In this document: positions 34,477 through 47,018 of the stretch, in pieces
Position numbering within the stretch: the first letter of the stretch is position 1
How the letters are laid out: each line of letters begins with the position of its first letter
The notes under the pieces: model-generated
Told to the model about the DNA's origin: nothing
The model's database searches: none
The model's input: only the letters and a program-made list of their open reading frames with translations
NCBI GenBank assembly: GCA_026214975.1
Contig: CM047806.1
Coordinates: 46,985,447 to 47,049,446 of the forward strand
Origin: Gentiana macrophylla
Taxonomy: Eukaryota; Streptophyta; Magnoliopsida; Gentianales; Gentianaceae
Reading direction: 5' to 3'
DNA: 64,000 nucleotides
Program-made: the position numbers and the translations under genes

Positions 34477-37400
34477 GTTTGGCTACTTTACGCATTTATT
34501 TATTTTGTGCTTGTATTTATTTTATATGATACGATAGATGCACAACTAGGCACGATCTAGATGAATGTGTAGGATGTATATCTATAGAGATAGATATACT
34601 TAGATGAAACCATAATTAAAATTAATTAAGAGAATTAATTAAGTGAATTAATTTAAAATTACTCCCACAAGAAAAATCGAGTTATATTTGTCTCCCAATA
34701 TTATAATGACGGTTTCGGATTCAACCGATCGGACCTTGTCGGGAGTTGACCTACTTCGGGTATATCGTCGTTATCGAGATATGATCGTTATGAGATATCA
34801 TGAATATTTGGGTTACGACTCGACTAAGTATCTTGCGGTGATTGGCCCTCGTCAGGACCGTCTGATTTTAGAGACAAGGAGTTGACTATCACATAAAATG
34901 TGAATCGTCAAAGAGTTGACTAGTCAACCACCAAGAGTCACATAAAGATGTGATTGGTAAAGTGTTACCGACCTTTCAAATTATTCCGGTTGATCGGCCC
35001 GCGTCGGGAATCGGGGTAACCAGAAGGGATCTTGGCCACTAAAGAATTTTGAAAGATTCTTGAAAGTCAATTGAGAGTAGTTGACTAGTGGGAGCAAAAT
35101 CATACATCAAAAGACAATGTTTGATTTTGCGTGTATAAACAACAACACTCTTTCATCTTTATTTTATGTTGTAATTTTTAACAAACTTTTATATTTTTGT
35201 TTTTAATTCTCAATTAGTAAAACCAAATTATGATTGTTACCTTTTGAGAAAAGTTCTCAAGAAGGTTAAGTAATTTTAATCTTTTTAAAATATGCAATGA
35301 CACGAGCAATCCCGTTATAGTTGTTAGAGACAAGGAGACGACATATTTGATGGAGTACTCCAAGGCTTTAATTATAAATGAAAGCGGAAGCTCATGATAT
35401 GATTAAAATCATTTGAAATAAGTTTCAGCGAATTAATCATATATTGGATACGATCCAAGATGATCATTATGTCGTATGATGACAATTAATTCAAACGTTG
35501 GATAAGAATGACCACATCGAATTTTGGAAAGGTTGTTTTCAAAATTGTAATATTTAAGTATCGACTTAATTCTATCATTACTTAAAGGTTAATTAAATAG
35601 TCAATGTTTTGAATACAATTGAAAAGGTTAAATAAACTATTTAATAAACTTTAGATTTTCTTTATGAAAGAAAATTAAAGACATAGCTCTTGTGATCTTT
35701 CTTAAGTCTTATAAAGACTACAATAAGAAACATTTTTTACAAGAGCTTAAAGGATTAAAAAGGAAAGTTAGGGCATGTGCTTAAATAGAGAACTTATTGA
35801 AGTTTCTATTCTTGGCAAGGGAGTTGAGATAAATCTATCTAAGTTCAAAGTCGACTCTAAGATATATGATATCTTACGAGTATGATTAAATTAGAAAGAT
35901 TAAATACAGAATGGAAGGTGAAGCAAACGTTGTAACACTTACCATATTCTGGATCTAGTAAACTGATAGGGAACTAAATAAATGTTATTATGTTCCGGTT
36001 CTTATGAAGAACATACTTTCAGTTATCCATTAGGATTTAATGGACAAATTCAATTGTAAGGAATAAACGATATTCCGATAAAGTTGAATAGTCATCAAGT
36101 CTAACATACAAGACTACAGTCACTATATAGGCGATATACGTGATGAATCTCAACCAAATATTAGTATGGCTGTTATCCTTGATATTGGTGGTTCTTCTAG
36201 ACAGAGTCTCTATGGAAGAGGTATAATCAAATGTCATTCTGATGATGTCTGAACCTCGTGATTATGAATCATGTGGGCAATGCGTATCTTAGCTAAAGAT
36301 GACTTAAATACCCTTTTATGAAAAGGTTATAAAATCTAGAAAGTTGTCCAAAGCCTAAACATACTGATGTTTGTTGGCTTGTGACAATTCATGCCACAAA
36401 TAATTGTTTATTAAACTCTACGACTATTTTTAGAAATAGTCAAGTGTACTCAGTGAAGTGCATGATTCGGAAAGCCCGAAAAGTTCGAGCTGGTATGAAT
36501 ATGTGGTTGATAAACTACTTAGAAATCTATCTTCAATTGGATTGAAGTAATTAATACCTGAAGGGTGTTTCAGAAGACGTCTGAAATAGAATCATATTCT
36601 CCCTTGAAGGATACCATCTTTGGGATACGCAATTAGATTGTGTTCCTAAAATGGAAACAACACTTTATATGATAAAGGTGTGACGCAAGCCATGCAAAGT
36701 ATCCCTTACCCGTTTCGGGATAGTGCCCTTATACTTAACCGAGTTCCAAAGAATAAAGGTTGAAAATATTCCATATTAGACATGGAAGGGGATAATGTCG
36801 AATATATCTTAACTGATGATTTGGAGTTGTCATAGGCAAAGTCAGAAAGGCTTGGAGCCTAGTACGACATATGCAACTTTGTGGAATATCATAGCAAATA
36901 CGCTAGATATTATTTACTCATCCGTGGAGCAAAGGGTGTTTGTCTCCAAACATGCTGTCTTCTAAAGGAAGCGTTTCTTCTAAAAGAAACAGTAGGAGTA
37001 AATTTAGATCTCAAATGTAGTTTGAGAACCACAAGGAGATATTCAACCATAGAAACGTGAGCAGACGCCACATAGTGATGTGGAGTAGAACACTGCTCAG
37101 TGCACATAAAAGTTCTATAAGTCTGTGGATAACCTCAAGCCTGAAAAGGCTATTGGTGTGTTCATCTTGAAGAACGAATATCTCACGACTTATGAAGGAA
37201 TGTTTGAGGAGCCATAATATCTGAATTAGATTCCATCAGTGACAACCAGGTTGTGAACCTAGTCTGTCTTACCTAAGGGGAATGTCCCTGAAAGGCTGAC
37301 ATGGATAGTAATATGATTACCATAAGGCTATAGTGACGGCTGAAGGGTACATGGTGTAAACCTTGTAATTATATGTATTCCGTCAGCTGAGCCCAGTTCT

Positions 37401-38568
37401 ATTCAGACTATGCTTTTTATAATTTCGTATCATGGCTATATGATAGTGTTGAAGACATTGGGCAAACAGCTCGATGTTCATAGACGATAACATGATATGT
37501 GAGCCCATGAGATCCATTTATGGACTCAAACAAGTTTCTTTAGATGATTTCTTTGTTAGATAATCAAAGGAGTTTGATTTAGTCAAAAGAAGGGCTATGC
37601 CCAGTGTGCAAGATGTATAGTAGGAGCTGTTGCGATTTTTGAGTAAGGTATTAGATATCTCTCTCGGGAATCATCTCCCCATGTCACAGTCAATTAATGT
37701 TTGATAGTTCAAGGTCTTTACGAAAACACTTGGACTAGCAGTTCTTATTTTAGAAATAAGAATCTATAGTGATAGATTTAACTGCTGTTAGATTATAGTT
37801 TACCTTTATAGATGTGATGCTAAAAGAGTTTAGCATAGATCGTGACAGGAGATACTGCTAGCCGGTGTTCTCAAAATCTATCTATGGTAGGACGTTAGTC
37901 CTAAAGATGAGGTGAAAGATGATGCTTATGTAGGTTTCCTTTGCTACATCGATAGGAACCATCATAAAAGAAAAGCCAGATGTTCGTAGTCCATGAAGAG
38001 TCATGAGCAAAAAATTGGTGAATGTCGAGAATATCCTTAAACAAGTTAAGGATGGTTTCATAGTTTATCAAAACTTGGAATCAGATAATTATAGTTATAC
38101 AAACGTATATCCTGAGTCTTATGAAGGCGAGTGGGAGGTACAGTCTGGGTTCGCAGTCACTTTGATTAAGTGATACAGTGAGCTGGAAATGTTCTTGGCT
38201 ATGGGTCACTGTAAATTCTACAACTAGTCCAAAACACAGTAGTGCCTTGGAGGCACAGTGGGAGCAGTATATGGATCTAGAAGGCTCATTCCTAAACCTT
38301 GTACGGTTTTTCCACATTTTCTATATAGCTGATATAGTAAGTGGATTCATTGCTTAAAGCAAAGACCAAGGTCTCGTCAGAGATTCATGTGAATGTTGAG
38401 GCGGTTCTTTTTGACTTGGTCATTTGGAACATGATATGAAGATAGTCTGAGTCCCCACGGATAGCGATCCATTCATGGCTAGGGTTGGTTGCGAGTATTG
38501 CATAAGATTCTTGTGTTTCAACTTGGTCTTCTGTGTACGAGTGGTTGGTTTTAGGCCAAGTGGGAGAT
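34477..38568 (+). other. Non-coding interior of the truncated LARD-like element
   Basis: About 4.1 kb with no supported gene on either strand. AGTGGGAG occurs on the plus strand at 35087, 38130, 38257 and 38559 (the last being the polypurine tract). Short frames (34688-34885, 36037-36237, 36910-37107, 38081-38317) lack motifs. It may be heavily decayed pol. Confidence 0.65.
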
Positions 38569-39741
38569 TGTTGAAATAGTGTCCTAAACCCAATCGGGTT
38601 GGACCGGATCTGACCGGGTCGGATCATTTCTACTATTTCTTTATGTTTAGACATATATTAAATGGCTTTTCCGTTGTCATATATTTGTTCTTTTAAAGAA
38701 CCTATTATGAATTGTTATATGATAACGTCCTTAGTATTAAACTGTGATAGAGAAACAATGATAGGCGATTATGGTTGATGAGATCTCTAATCACGTTAAT
38801 AAGTTTGATACTTAAATGTCTCTAGTCTGATGTACTATTAAACAGGGCATTGATAGTATAAACAGGCTAGCACGTATTAGATGTTTTCTGTCTTTAAGGG
38901 CAGGGATAGATCTCTTCTATCAAAGTGTAGAGACACTTGGATTGTACGTGGATGTGTATTGGAGAATGCGTACGTTAGACTGACCCACTTACATTGTTAA
39001 GTGTCACACTATGTGGCGGTTGTGTAATTATCCTTAGAACCGGAGTCTTCATGGCATCACGGTGTGGATTGTCATTCTTTGACACTATTGAGGTTTCCCC
39101 TAGCCATGAGGGGATCATGCAGTAGTGATTGGGTGTGATACTGAAGCATGCGTAGTATACATGTTTGTTCGTCCGGAAATCGCGTACCCTATCAGTAAGG
39201 GTTAATATCCGAAAGAGCCTTCTTATAAGGAATGTCATACTCTCGTGAATCATTGCAAATTGGAAGTAAATGAGTTACTTCGATAGAGCATGATATCCAG
39301 ATTATAAGATATGGTCGTTGATGTTTGACACTCGACGAACGACCGTATGGATATTATTACAGCGGTAGGATTGTAATTTACACGGTAACTGTTTCACATC
39401 AAAGGTAGTAGTCATTGCATTTGACTCTTCCGATGATTGGGGGTCACGGTGTGTTGCTAGACGCTATCCTGTGATCGTTAGGCATGAAGGGCATTTTCGT
39501 AATTTGCACTTTGTGTCTACGGCCAACATATTTGGAAGCCTATGGGGTCACATACACAAGAACATCTAGCCGGATTAAAATATGGTTATGGTTGATGACC
39601 AAATGAGGAAGGAATTTATCTCACAACTATAAAGGTTATAGTGGTAAATTAATATGGTGGTATTTATTTATTATGAATAAATTAAATATAATATATTAAT
39701 TATGTTGATTAATTAAATATGTATATTGATACATATAATTT

Positions 39742-39743
<2 letters not shown>

Positions 39744-39801
<58 letters not shown>
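39744..39801. repeat. (AT)n microsatellite
   Basis: About 58 bp of uninterrupted AT dinucleotide inside the LTR; absent from the solo LTR copy of the same family. Confidence 0.95.
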
Positions 39802-39804
<3 letters not shown>

Positions 39805-40196
39805 ATACATGTTTTTTTTGCAAATTAATTAATCATAGTATTATATTAATTAAAGAATATTCCGGATGCCAAATCTTTGGCTAAAGGTGGTGCCATTTAC
39901 AAGTGTATATGATACATTTGAATTGTGAAATTTAATTAATAAGATTACTATAATATTAATATTTGATTAGATATTAATTGATTTTGGAAAAATAGATTTA
40001 TAGTAATAAGATAAATAAAGTCAATATAAGATATTGATAATATATTGAAAATATTTAATATAAGATGTTGAATATTAATGAGATAAATCAATCAAAAGTA
40101 TTTTCCTTATTTTATTAGGAAAATGTTTTCTTTCTCCCCAATCTACTAGGAAGCTAATCCCAATCAGATTGGAAATCACAAGGGGAGCACCTATCT

Positions 40197-40205
40197 CTAT
40201 ATAAA
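40197..40205 (+). promoter_or_regulatory. TATA box of the 38569 LTR
   Basis: CTATATAAA, followed by GGAGGGATTGACTAGC about 360 bp before the LTR end. The position and sequence fit an LTR core promoter. The solo LTR has ACTATAAATAAG at the equivalent place on the minus strand. Confidence 0.65.
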
Positions 40206-40560
40206 GGAGGGATTGACTAGCTCTTTTGTACAACACAATTCCATGAGCTAATAGTTCTTGTGAAAAATAGAGAGCTTTTTAGAGAGAGAGAGAAAAGGTC
40301 GGTCTAGCAACCGAGTTTTTCTAGTAGCAATCCATGATTGGATTCTGGCGAGCTGTTCGTGTGGATCACCGGTAGAGGCCGAACGTTGGGCGGCTCCGTG
40401 CATCGCTACTCTCCTTAGACGGTCAAAGCGTCGATCTCTTAGATCAAGCAAGGTAACCACCGTCTACTTCTTTTATATTTGTTGCTTAAACGAAGTCGAT
40501 CCTGGTAAAAATGAAATAAATTTTTGAATTCCGCTGTGTTCCCGCATAGATTTCCTAACA

Positions 40561-41153
40561 CTTTAGACAAGCCGAAACCAACCAACAAACGAACTATGAT
40601 TAGCCTTCGAAACATCAAGAACCTACACACACCGAAACCTTAATCTCAAAGCCAAGAACCAAAACTTAACAAGATCAAACTACGAATTAACGAGGGACTA
40701 TGATAATTACCTTCTTGAGAAGAAACACGATCATAAACTGCTCCTGAATCAGGATCTGCCTTGAAACTGAGTCTCTGATATGCAGACATGTCCTGGACAA
40801 GGTCGGACACGTCCTAGACACCAAAACTGGGTCGCTGAACCGAGAGCAGTGCTCGGTTCAGCGTTCCGGTTGATACTGGACACGCTCCGGGACACGTCTG
40901 GGGCATGTCTGGGGCACGTCTGGGGCATGAAGGACGCTTAACCGAGGTCTCTTCTCGGTTCAGTGCACCAGAAGGAGCTGGAAACCCTAAAAACGTGATT
41001 TTGATGAAGTCTAGGGCTCTTGGAGTTTTTTTTTATAGACTTTTCAGGGCTTATGTCGTTTTTCCAAAGACTTGGAGGAAAAGAAAAGCTAAAAAGAAAA
41101 GGAAAAGAAATTTCGAATGGAGTAAAATACCCTTACAAAGAGGTGGTTTTATG
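40561..41153 (-). repeat. Right LTR of the outer element, piece 4 and end
   Basis: Starts by repeating 135 bp already present at 34342-34476, then continues to the LTR end at about GGTTTTATG. The left LTR ends GGTTTTACA here, so the terminal dinucleotide is changed. TTGTT (41154-41158) may be the target duplication of GTGTT (1257-1261). The sequence 41159-41263 holds nothing I recognise. Confidence 0.7.
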
Positions 41154-41263
41154 TTGTTGATATAATAATGAAACCACATGGCATATATATGTTTGTTTAA
41201 TTGTTTATAAATTCTTTGGTGCAAAAAGAAAGAATATATAGACAAAAAAAATATATAAATGTC

Positions 41264-41414
41264 GGGAAATACTTGTGCGGTGTCTCCACACGGTGTGGAC
41301 ACACCGTCTGGCACCATACAGACCACACATTTTCATTCTGTATTTAAACTGTGTGGTTCTGATCGTTTCACACGTCACTTCACCTCAAATTCCCTCACCA
41401 CACAAGTATTTCCC
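41264..41414. mobile_element. Mutator-type MITE with 9-bp target duplication, copy 1
   Basis: 151 bp with inverted ends GGGAAATACTTGTG.../...CACAAGTATTTCCC and a perfect 9-bp duplication ATAAATGTC on both sides (41255-41263, 41415-41423). Nine-bp duplications are the mark of Mutator-like elements. The interior (CTGTGTGGTTCTGATCGTTTCAC) matches copy 2 at 52266. Confidence 0.85.
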
Positions 41415-41442
41415 ATAAATGTCGAGTGGTTTATAAATGTTT

Positions 41443-41445
<3 letters not shown>

Positions 41446-41498
<53 letters not shown>
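41446..41498. repeat. (TA)n microsatellite
   Basis: About 53 bp of TA dinucleotide between the MITE and the Athila-like LTR. The remaining sequence to 41565 is unassigned. Confidence 0.95.
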
Positions 41499-41500
<2 letters not shown>

Positions 41501-41565
41501 ATCGAAACCGAATATTTTATTAAAAGTTAAACCGTACATGCTATACACCTCAAAAAGATTCACAA

Positions 41566-42644
41566 TGATGGCTGAATTATAGTAAACCAACTTTAACCGG
41601 CAGAGTACCGGGTCGGTTGTACTACAACAGCGAGCAATGCCGTATCCCACGAGGAATCAGTCAAGTATCACAATCACGCTCATATTTTAGTTAGGCTCAC
41701 AAATATTGGGGAAGGTAATTATAACTAAAAAAATATATAAATTCTAACTTTAAAATATATGAATAAAGGAATGGCTAAACTATGATCAGGAACACTACTC
41801 TTATCACCGTTACCGAATCACTAGAGACGAACCTTAACCTACCAACCAACCAATCATTTCTAATGAATGTGTGTGGGTGCAATCTCCTAAACTAGTCCCT
41901 AAGCGCTAATACCACAACCTAGCTACCCTATATTCGGTTCAACAGTCCCCTCTATGGGATTTAATTGACCTAATATGATTAATAACTATGAGACACTCCG
42001 CATCCACCGAGTTCACGGCTTAGCTAGAATAACCTTACCAAAGAACAGGCTGCGAAAAACTCGACTAGTTCGTGCATGGCAATCCTAAAACCCTATTTCG
42101 CACACTACCTTACAAAATACATTCATAAAGGCCGTGTGTTTGATCAATTAATGGTAGCTACTCCATTAAAGGCATTACGTTCAAATTTTAGGACACAACA
42201 ATTCAAACGATTCAACTTTCAAGCACTACACATCCCTAGATAATCGTTTAGGCATTAATTTCATAGTTCCATCACATAATTCAGCTATTATAAATTGAGC
42301 TACTCATACTAATAAAAAAAAATCTCGAGCTTCAATCTCACGTCATCTCCACTCTGAACTCCGTTTTAGTCGATTCTCATTACGTCACACTCCTTGTCAC
42401 GCTATCTATCATGCTATATCTGTAACAAAATAAACCACATCCCCGAGCGTGAAAAATGCCAATAAAACGCACACAAATCACCAAAAAATGTGCAGGTTTT
42501 GGATGTAAACGTCTTTCATGTTGTGATTTATTCCGTGGTGAAATGTGCCTATAAAAACCACTTAACTACCCCAAAATCACATCGAATAGGCTACGAATCA
42601 GTGGTAAAATGCATACGAAATGATAGCAAAGTTGACTCTTATCA
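41566..42644 (-). repeat. Left (3') LTR of the Athila/Tat-like element
   Basis: 1079 bp. It lacks about 690 bp that the right LTR has between ACTCATACTAATAA and CTCGAGCTTCAATCTCACG, part of which is MITE copy 2. Otherwise the two LTRs align well. Confidence 0.8.
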
Positions 42645-43723
42645 ACTACCCCTTACTTAGCGTTTGCTCTCCCTCGAGCAAATCAAGCGATTCAAAAACG
42701 TTGCGATCATACGGGAAACCAATATATTCAATGAGTAAAAACTAGTCAACAAGCGAATAAAAATGAGCCAAAACGTTTCTTATCATGGAATTGGAATGTG
42801 TGTGTATAGTTTCTCAATCATTAATCACGGTCAACCGGCTCAGATTATAAATGCATGACTAATGACGTTACACCATAGGCTTATACTTCATAATCATCTC
42901 CACTAATCAAGATCAAGTCAAGGATAACTAAGGTCAGGCAGGACTTGCAAGGTTGTAACGTTAGGCTAGGAATGTGGCTAAACGAAAGGATAAAAAGAGA
43001 TATCAAAAGAGATAGACGAGTGAGTTTAATCAAAACTTCTTGCATTTAGCTCATACCTCACCTTCTTAGCTTGATTCGAGCAAGCTTCCTCCTTCTTTAC
43101 TCTCAAATCCAAACACAATTCAATGAAAACTCATCCCACCAACGCCACTTTGGAAGAATTAATACATATCCCTCTTTTCGGCAAACTTTTACTCAACTTT
43201 ATTCAACAATTTATTCAATTTTTTAATTTTTTTGTTGCTTTTTCCCCCTTTTTTCTTTTTTTTTTAAACCAAACACCAACACTTTTTGCTACCCCTTTTC
43301 ATTCGTAGTACAAAAGATTCACCAACACCATACTTCGGTACACATTTTCACCACCCCACATATATGCTAGCAAGTGTGCCGAAAATAAGATTAAAACTCA
43401 CTCGTAGGGTGCCAAAGAAACGTAGACCACAAATAAAGTCTAAGGGTCGATAATTATAGGCTAATAAAAGAATGACTAAGTTCGGGTAGGGGTCTAACCA
43501 CCTTACAAAGGCTTATAGGGGTTTCTGTGGGAATTATGTACAAGTTTGGCTATTTGGATCTGGTCGGGTCAAAGAAATGCAAGGACCGTCATCCCTTAAT
43601 CTACCAAGATTGACCTTTCTATTTTGCCTCGAAGTTAATGGTATAAGTTCTAGGTAATAGATTAATGTCTATGGCATCTATAATCATTCACTAACCAACC
43701 ACGATTCATGAAAGCAAAGCTAT
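42645..43723 (-). other. Interior of the Athila/Tat-like element, left part
   Basis: No gene seen. It starts with the polypurine-like tract (plus: ACTACCCCTTACTTAG). It holds T-rich and AT-rich sequence around 43180-43270 and ends GCTAT (43719-43723), the left flank of the solo LTR. One 61-codon frame at 43123-43308 lies in the T-rich stretch and is not called. Confidence 0.6.
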
Positions 43724-45016
43724 TGTTAGGTGTAGTGCCCGAAAGACAATTATCTAATTGTTTTTATGACAGAATTAAAAATACATCTTATTATATGCAT
43801 GAATGCTTATAATTAAGACACTACTGAAAACCCTAAGTACCTCGTTTATGTCATCACATAACTCAGTATAAGGCTATACACAAGAGGATTGAGTTAGTGA
43901 GATGTACTTAAAATTAACTTAGTCCATAGCGTTGATTAATTTGAGTATGGGTCTCATGATTAATATGCTAATAATGCACCTAGAACACTTTACGGTGTGA
44001 CAGTCTTATCCGGACAATCGGTAATAGGGTACCTAGTGGGGCATTTATATATGATGATAATCATATAGAGCTGGACCGATTTGATTTGAGTTCTCGATAT
44101 AATTCCGTAATCGAGAAGTCTTATCGAATCACAAGATGATCATATATGGATTAATCTCAATCCTGAGGTGATCACGGACAACTGCTTAGACTAGGGTAGA
44201 GTTTGATGTGTTAGTAAGGATCACTTCATAGTATGTGGTCCAACACTTCTCGTTGGCTCTATTCTGGAATGAGTGAGTAGTCTGTGTGATCACAGGTATG
44301 GAATCCATTCCTTCCCTCGGGAAGTAGACGACAGTTCCCTTATTTGTTAATCCTAGAAACTGATCGATCCGCGGAGTTCATATTACATTAGTTATGAACT
44401 AATTTATCACTAGGGGGTTAATGGTAAATAAGGATAAGAGGTTTCGAGAAGGGTCTACGGAGATATCCCGAATCGAAATGAACAGTCTATGGAGGATTTA
44501 TCCGTATGTAATGATTATATCAGTGGACGCTTATCAACTGATGGTTGAGTGTAAGTTATCTATATTCGGCAGAGTTCAGTTTCGGGTTTATGGTGGTGTA
44601 ATCCCGGAATTAATAGATTGAATATTATTGTTCAGTCTGACGAATAATTTTATTCGATTTATTGTAGCTACTGAATATGAGTCCATGGTCCCCGACGTGG
44701 CTCCTAACATGCATATGTTTTCTCGTCGCTTCACCTCAATTATAATTAAATAGTTGGATTGGACTATTTAATTGATATGTGGATTAATTGTTTAGTTGGA
44801 CTAGATAATTAAATACATGGAAAAGAAATTTTTTCGTGGACTCGGCCCAATGTGTCAAAATGCGCGTGACCCTTGGGAAATTAGTTTTCTTAATAAATAA
44901 TAAGACATGTGATTAAATTATTTATTTGTTAAATAATTTAAGGAAAATAAAATCTTTTATATATCCTTATTAATTTGGGAATATCCTAGATTTATCTTTT
45001 TAAGGAAAAGGGTTAA

Positions 45017-46747
45017 TGTTGGAAATATTATTTGTGTTTTGATGATGATTCGTCACGTAATTAAACAACCTATGATGATGAAATCGTAACTAACTGTTAT
45101 AGTGCATAATGAAAGAAGAAGCAAGAAATGGTCTAGAGATAAATGTACAAGTTTCATCTAGAGTCTGAACTTTGTATAGCTTGTTTCAGACAAGCATTGT
45201 AATAGAATAGGAACTAGGCGAACAGCTGAGTCACAACAAGAAAACTGAGTCACAACAAGAAAACTGAGTTATAGCAAGAAAACTGAATATGCACATAAAG
45301 AACTGAGTGTTCAAACTCAGTTATGCAAGAACTGAAGAAGATAAGTTCGAGGACCACAGACTCGCTTGGCTTATCTAGAAGATCAAGAATCGAGGACACA
45401 GATTCGAAGATCAAGAACTGAGGTGACAAACTCAGTTAGAAGCTGATTAAGTCGTGACTATAAGTCAGGATTCAGGCAAGTCCGTGGTGACTTGAAACTG
45501 AGTTATAGATCATGTAAAACTGAATAATCTTAAGGACAAAGATTATCAGTTACCAGGAAAGAAGAAACTGAATGGTGCACTCTGACTTAGTCAATTAAAT
45601 TCAGATGTTAAGGTACTCAGTTTTGAAGAAGATTAGAAAACTGAGTTAAGGCCTTGTTAAATTTAAACTGACAATACGCCAAAGATCGTACATGTGAACG
45701 TTGGCTAAACGACAAGTGTAACGGCTACAAGAGCTAGTGAACGTTACATCACCCCTATAAATACACAAGAGAATCACTTGAAGAAAAGAGAGAGGAGGAT
45801 CAGAAAAAGAGCTTTACAAGCACATATCCAAAGATCAAGATCCATAAAATCAGATCATATATATATCTAGAAAAGGGGAGCCAACATAATTGCCTTGAAG
45901 ATTTCAAAGAAAGATCCAGTAACCCATTAAGGGGGAAAGAAGGCATCTTGGAGCTACAAAGCCAGATCCAGAAGAGTCAGACAGCTCACTGAATTAATCT
46001 CTTGATGAATTCTAAACCTAACCTTTGTGAAAAAGGGTTGGCTGTGCATAGTTTGAAGAGAGCAATTCCACCTCTCTACATACGGTTGCAACTTGGTTGC
46101 CACAGCTGTTGGTTCAGTCTGCGGACTGTGTTGGTATTAGTGGTGAGCTGGTGAAGGAGCAATTCCACATCCGAAAGATCAGTGTGCAGAATGAAGGGAG
46201 CAATCTCACCTTTCTTCATTATGTGTAGACAGTGAAACTAGGGTGTCGTGAAGGACTGTCATGGTGCTAGGATTTTGTAACGGTTATCTCAAGATTCTAG
46301 TGATACCTCCTACACAACAGGAGAAGGGGAGACGTACGGGATTACACCACCCGGAACTTCCATAAACAAATCTTGTGTTAATTTACTTTATGCATTTGTG
46401 TTTGTTTTATTTATTGCATTATCACTCAGCAAACACCAGACACTGAGTCAGCACAGAACTGATACATAGAAGGTCTAGATTTCTATTCACACATCTATTG
46501 CACTAAAGGCTATTATTTATCCGCTGCCAGTTAACAAGACTAAATATAAGTCAGCAATGACTTATACTCAGTTGAGCTAATTGAACTCCGCACAAGTTAA
46601 GGGACAAGAACAAAACTGAACTGGAGATCAGTTTGTGTTTCGGAGAAACTCAGTTCCTGGGGCTTTTCCAGCTCAGGATATGTTTTTGGTGACAAGTTTA
46701 TTCACCCCCCCCTCTAAACTTGTGTTAGCCTTTCCAAGGGACCAACA
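45017..46747 (+). repeat. 5' LTR of the deleted SIRE-like element
   Basis: 1731 bp, TGTTGGAAATATTATTTG...GGGACCAACA. The start resembles the minus-strand SIRE-like LTR (both have GTTTTGATGATGA near the start), and both have the CACCCCCCCCTCTAAACTT tract near the end (46705-46720). TATA box CTATAAATA at 45755-45763. Many short repeats of AACTGAGT(T/C) fill 45230-45680. Confidence 0.85.
45755..45763 (+). promoter_or_regulatory. TATA box of the SIRE-like LTR
   Basis: CTATAAATA in CACCCCTATAAATACACAAGAG, about 1 kb before the LTR end. Matches in form the CTATAAATAGAGG of the 28806 LTR. Confidence 0.65.
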
Positions 46748-46761
46748 ATTGGTATCGGAGC
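46748..46761 (+). other. Primer binding site of the deleted SIRE-like element
   Basis: ATTGGTATCGGAGC right after the LTR end ACCAACA, an initiator-Met type site with one change. A second copy, ATTGGTATCAGAGC (46830-46843), lies 82 bp downstream with similar surroundings, so the primer-site region is partly duplicated. Confidence 0.8.
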
Positions 46762-47018
46762 GATTCCTTCTTTTGAAGGTGATCCAAATCGTTTACCGCT
46801 TCAAGGTTCAGTTGTTTCTAATACCAGCAATTGGTATCAGAGCAAATCTTCCTTTTGGAGGAGATCCGAGTTGTTACTGCTCAAGATAACTGTGCATCAG
46901 TTATTTGTTCGAAGCAACCAGTTGTTGAAGACCCTTCACTGTATCAGTTGTAAAACACTCAGTTTCATTGTCTACATCTAGAGTTTGAACTTGGCTTATT
47001 TACCCCCTGACTAATTGC

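Larger units (their letters stand above)
34477..40560 (+). mobile_element. 5'-truncated LARD-like element, same family as the 32381 solo LTR
   Basis: Has a polypurine tract (AAGTGGGAGAT, 38558-38568) and one LTR (38569-40560), but no 5' LTR and no primer site; it begins abruptly at 34477. The 4.1-kb interior has no open frame above about 80 codons. Flanks do not form a target duplication. Instead, 135 bp of host LTR is present on both sides (34342-34476, 40561-40695), which points to recombination or deletion after insertion. Like the element at 8342 it carries repeated AGTGGGAG octamers in its interior. Confidence 0.75.
38569..40560 (+). repeat. 3' LTR of the truncated LARD-like element
   Basis: 1992 bp, TGTTGAAATAG...TTTCCTAACA. 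TATA box CTATATAAA at 40197-40205. It is lengthened relative to the solo LTR by an (AT)n run. Together with the minus-oriented solo LTR 4.3 kb away it forms a large inverted repeat. Confidence 0.85.
1262..41153 (-). mobile_element. Outer non-autonomous LTR retroelement (LARD/TRIM-like) carrying nested insertions
   Basis: Two direct copies of a 1.9-kb LTR flank an interior of only about 235 bp. The left LTR (1262-3136) is intact. The right one starts at 3372 and is recovered in pieces at 3372-3927, 31803-32380, 34227-34476 and 40561-41153, the gaps being later insertions. The minus orientation is set by a primer site next to the right LTR (reverse of GGCTCTGATACTAT) and a polypurine tract, reverse of TTCTCCCCTC, next to the left LTR. 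Ends read TGTAAC...TTTACA on the plus strand. Flanks GTGTT and TTGTT are a plausible 5-bp target duplication with one mismatch. There is no gag or pol, so it must be mobilised in trans. Confidence 0.75.

Noticed and set aside
34477..38568. Degenerate pol in the truncated LARD-like interior
   Set aside because: I looked for RT (YVDD, FLNG), integrase and protease motifs on both strands and found none that hold up; remains possible but unsupported.
41375..41650. 91-codon minus frame with a long YIYIY run
   Set aside because: Translation of the (TA)n microsatellite.
43123..43308. 61-codon ATG frame rich in Phe
   Set aside because: Encoded by T-runs in non-coding interior sequence; no homologue or motif recognised.
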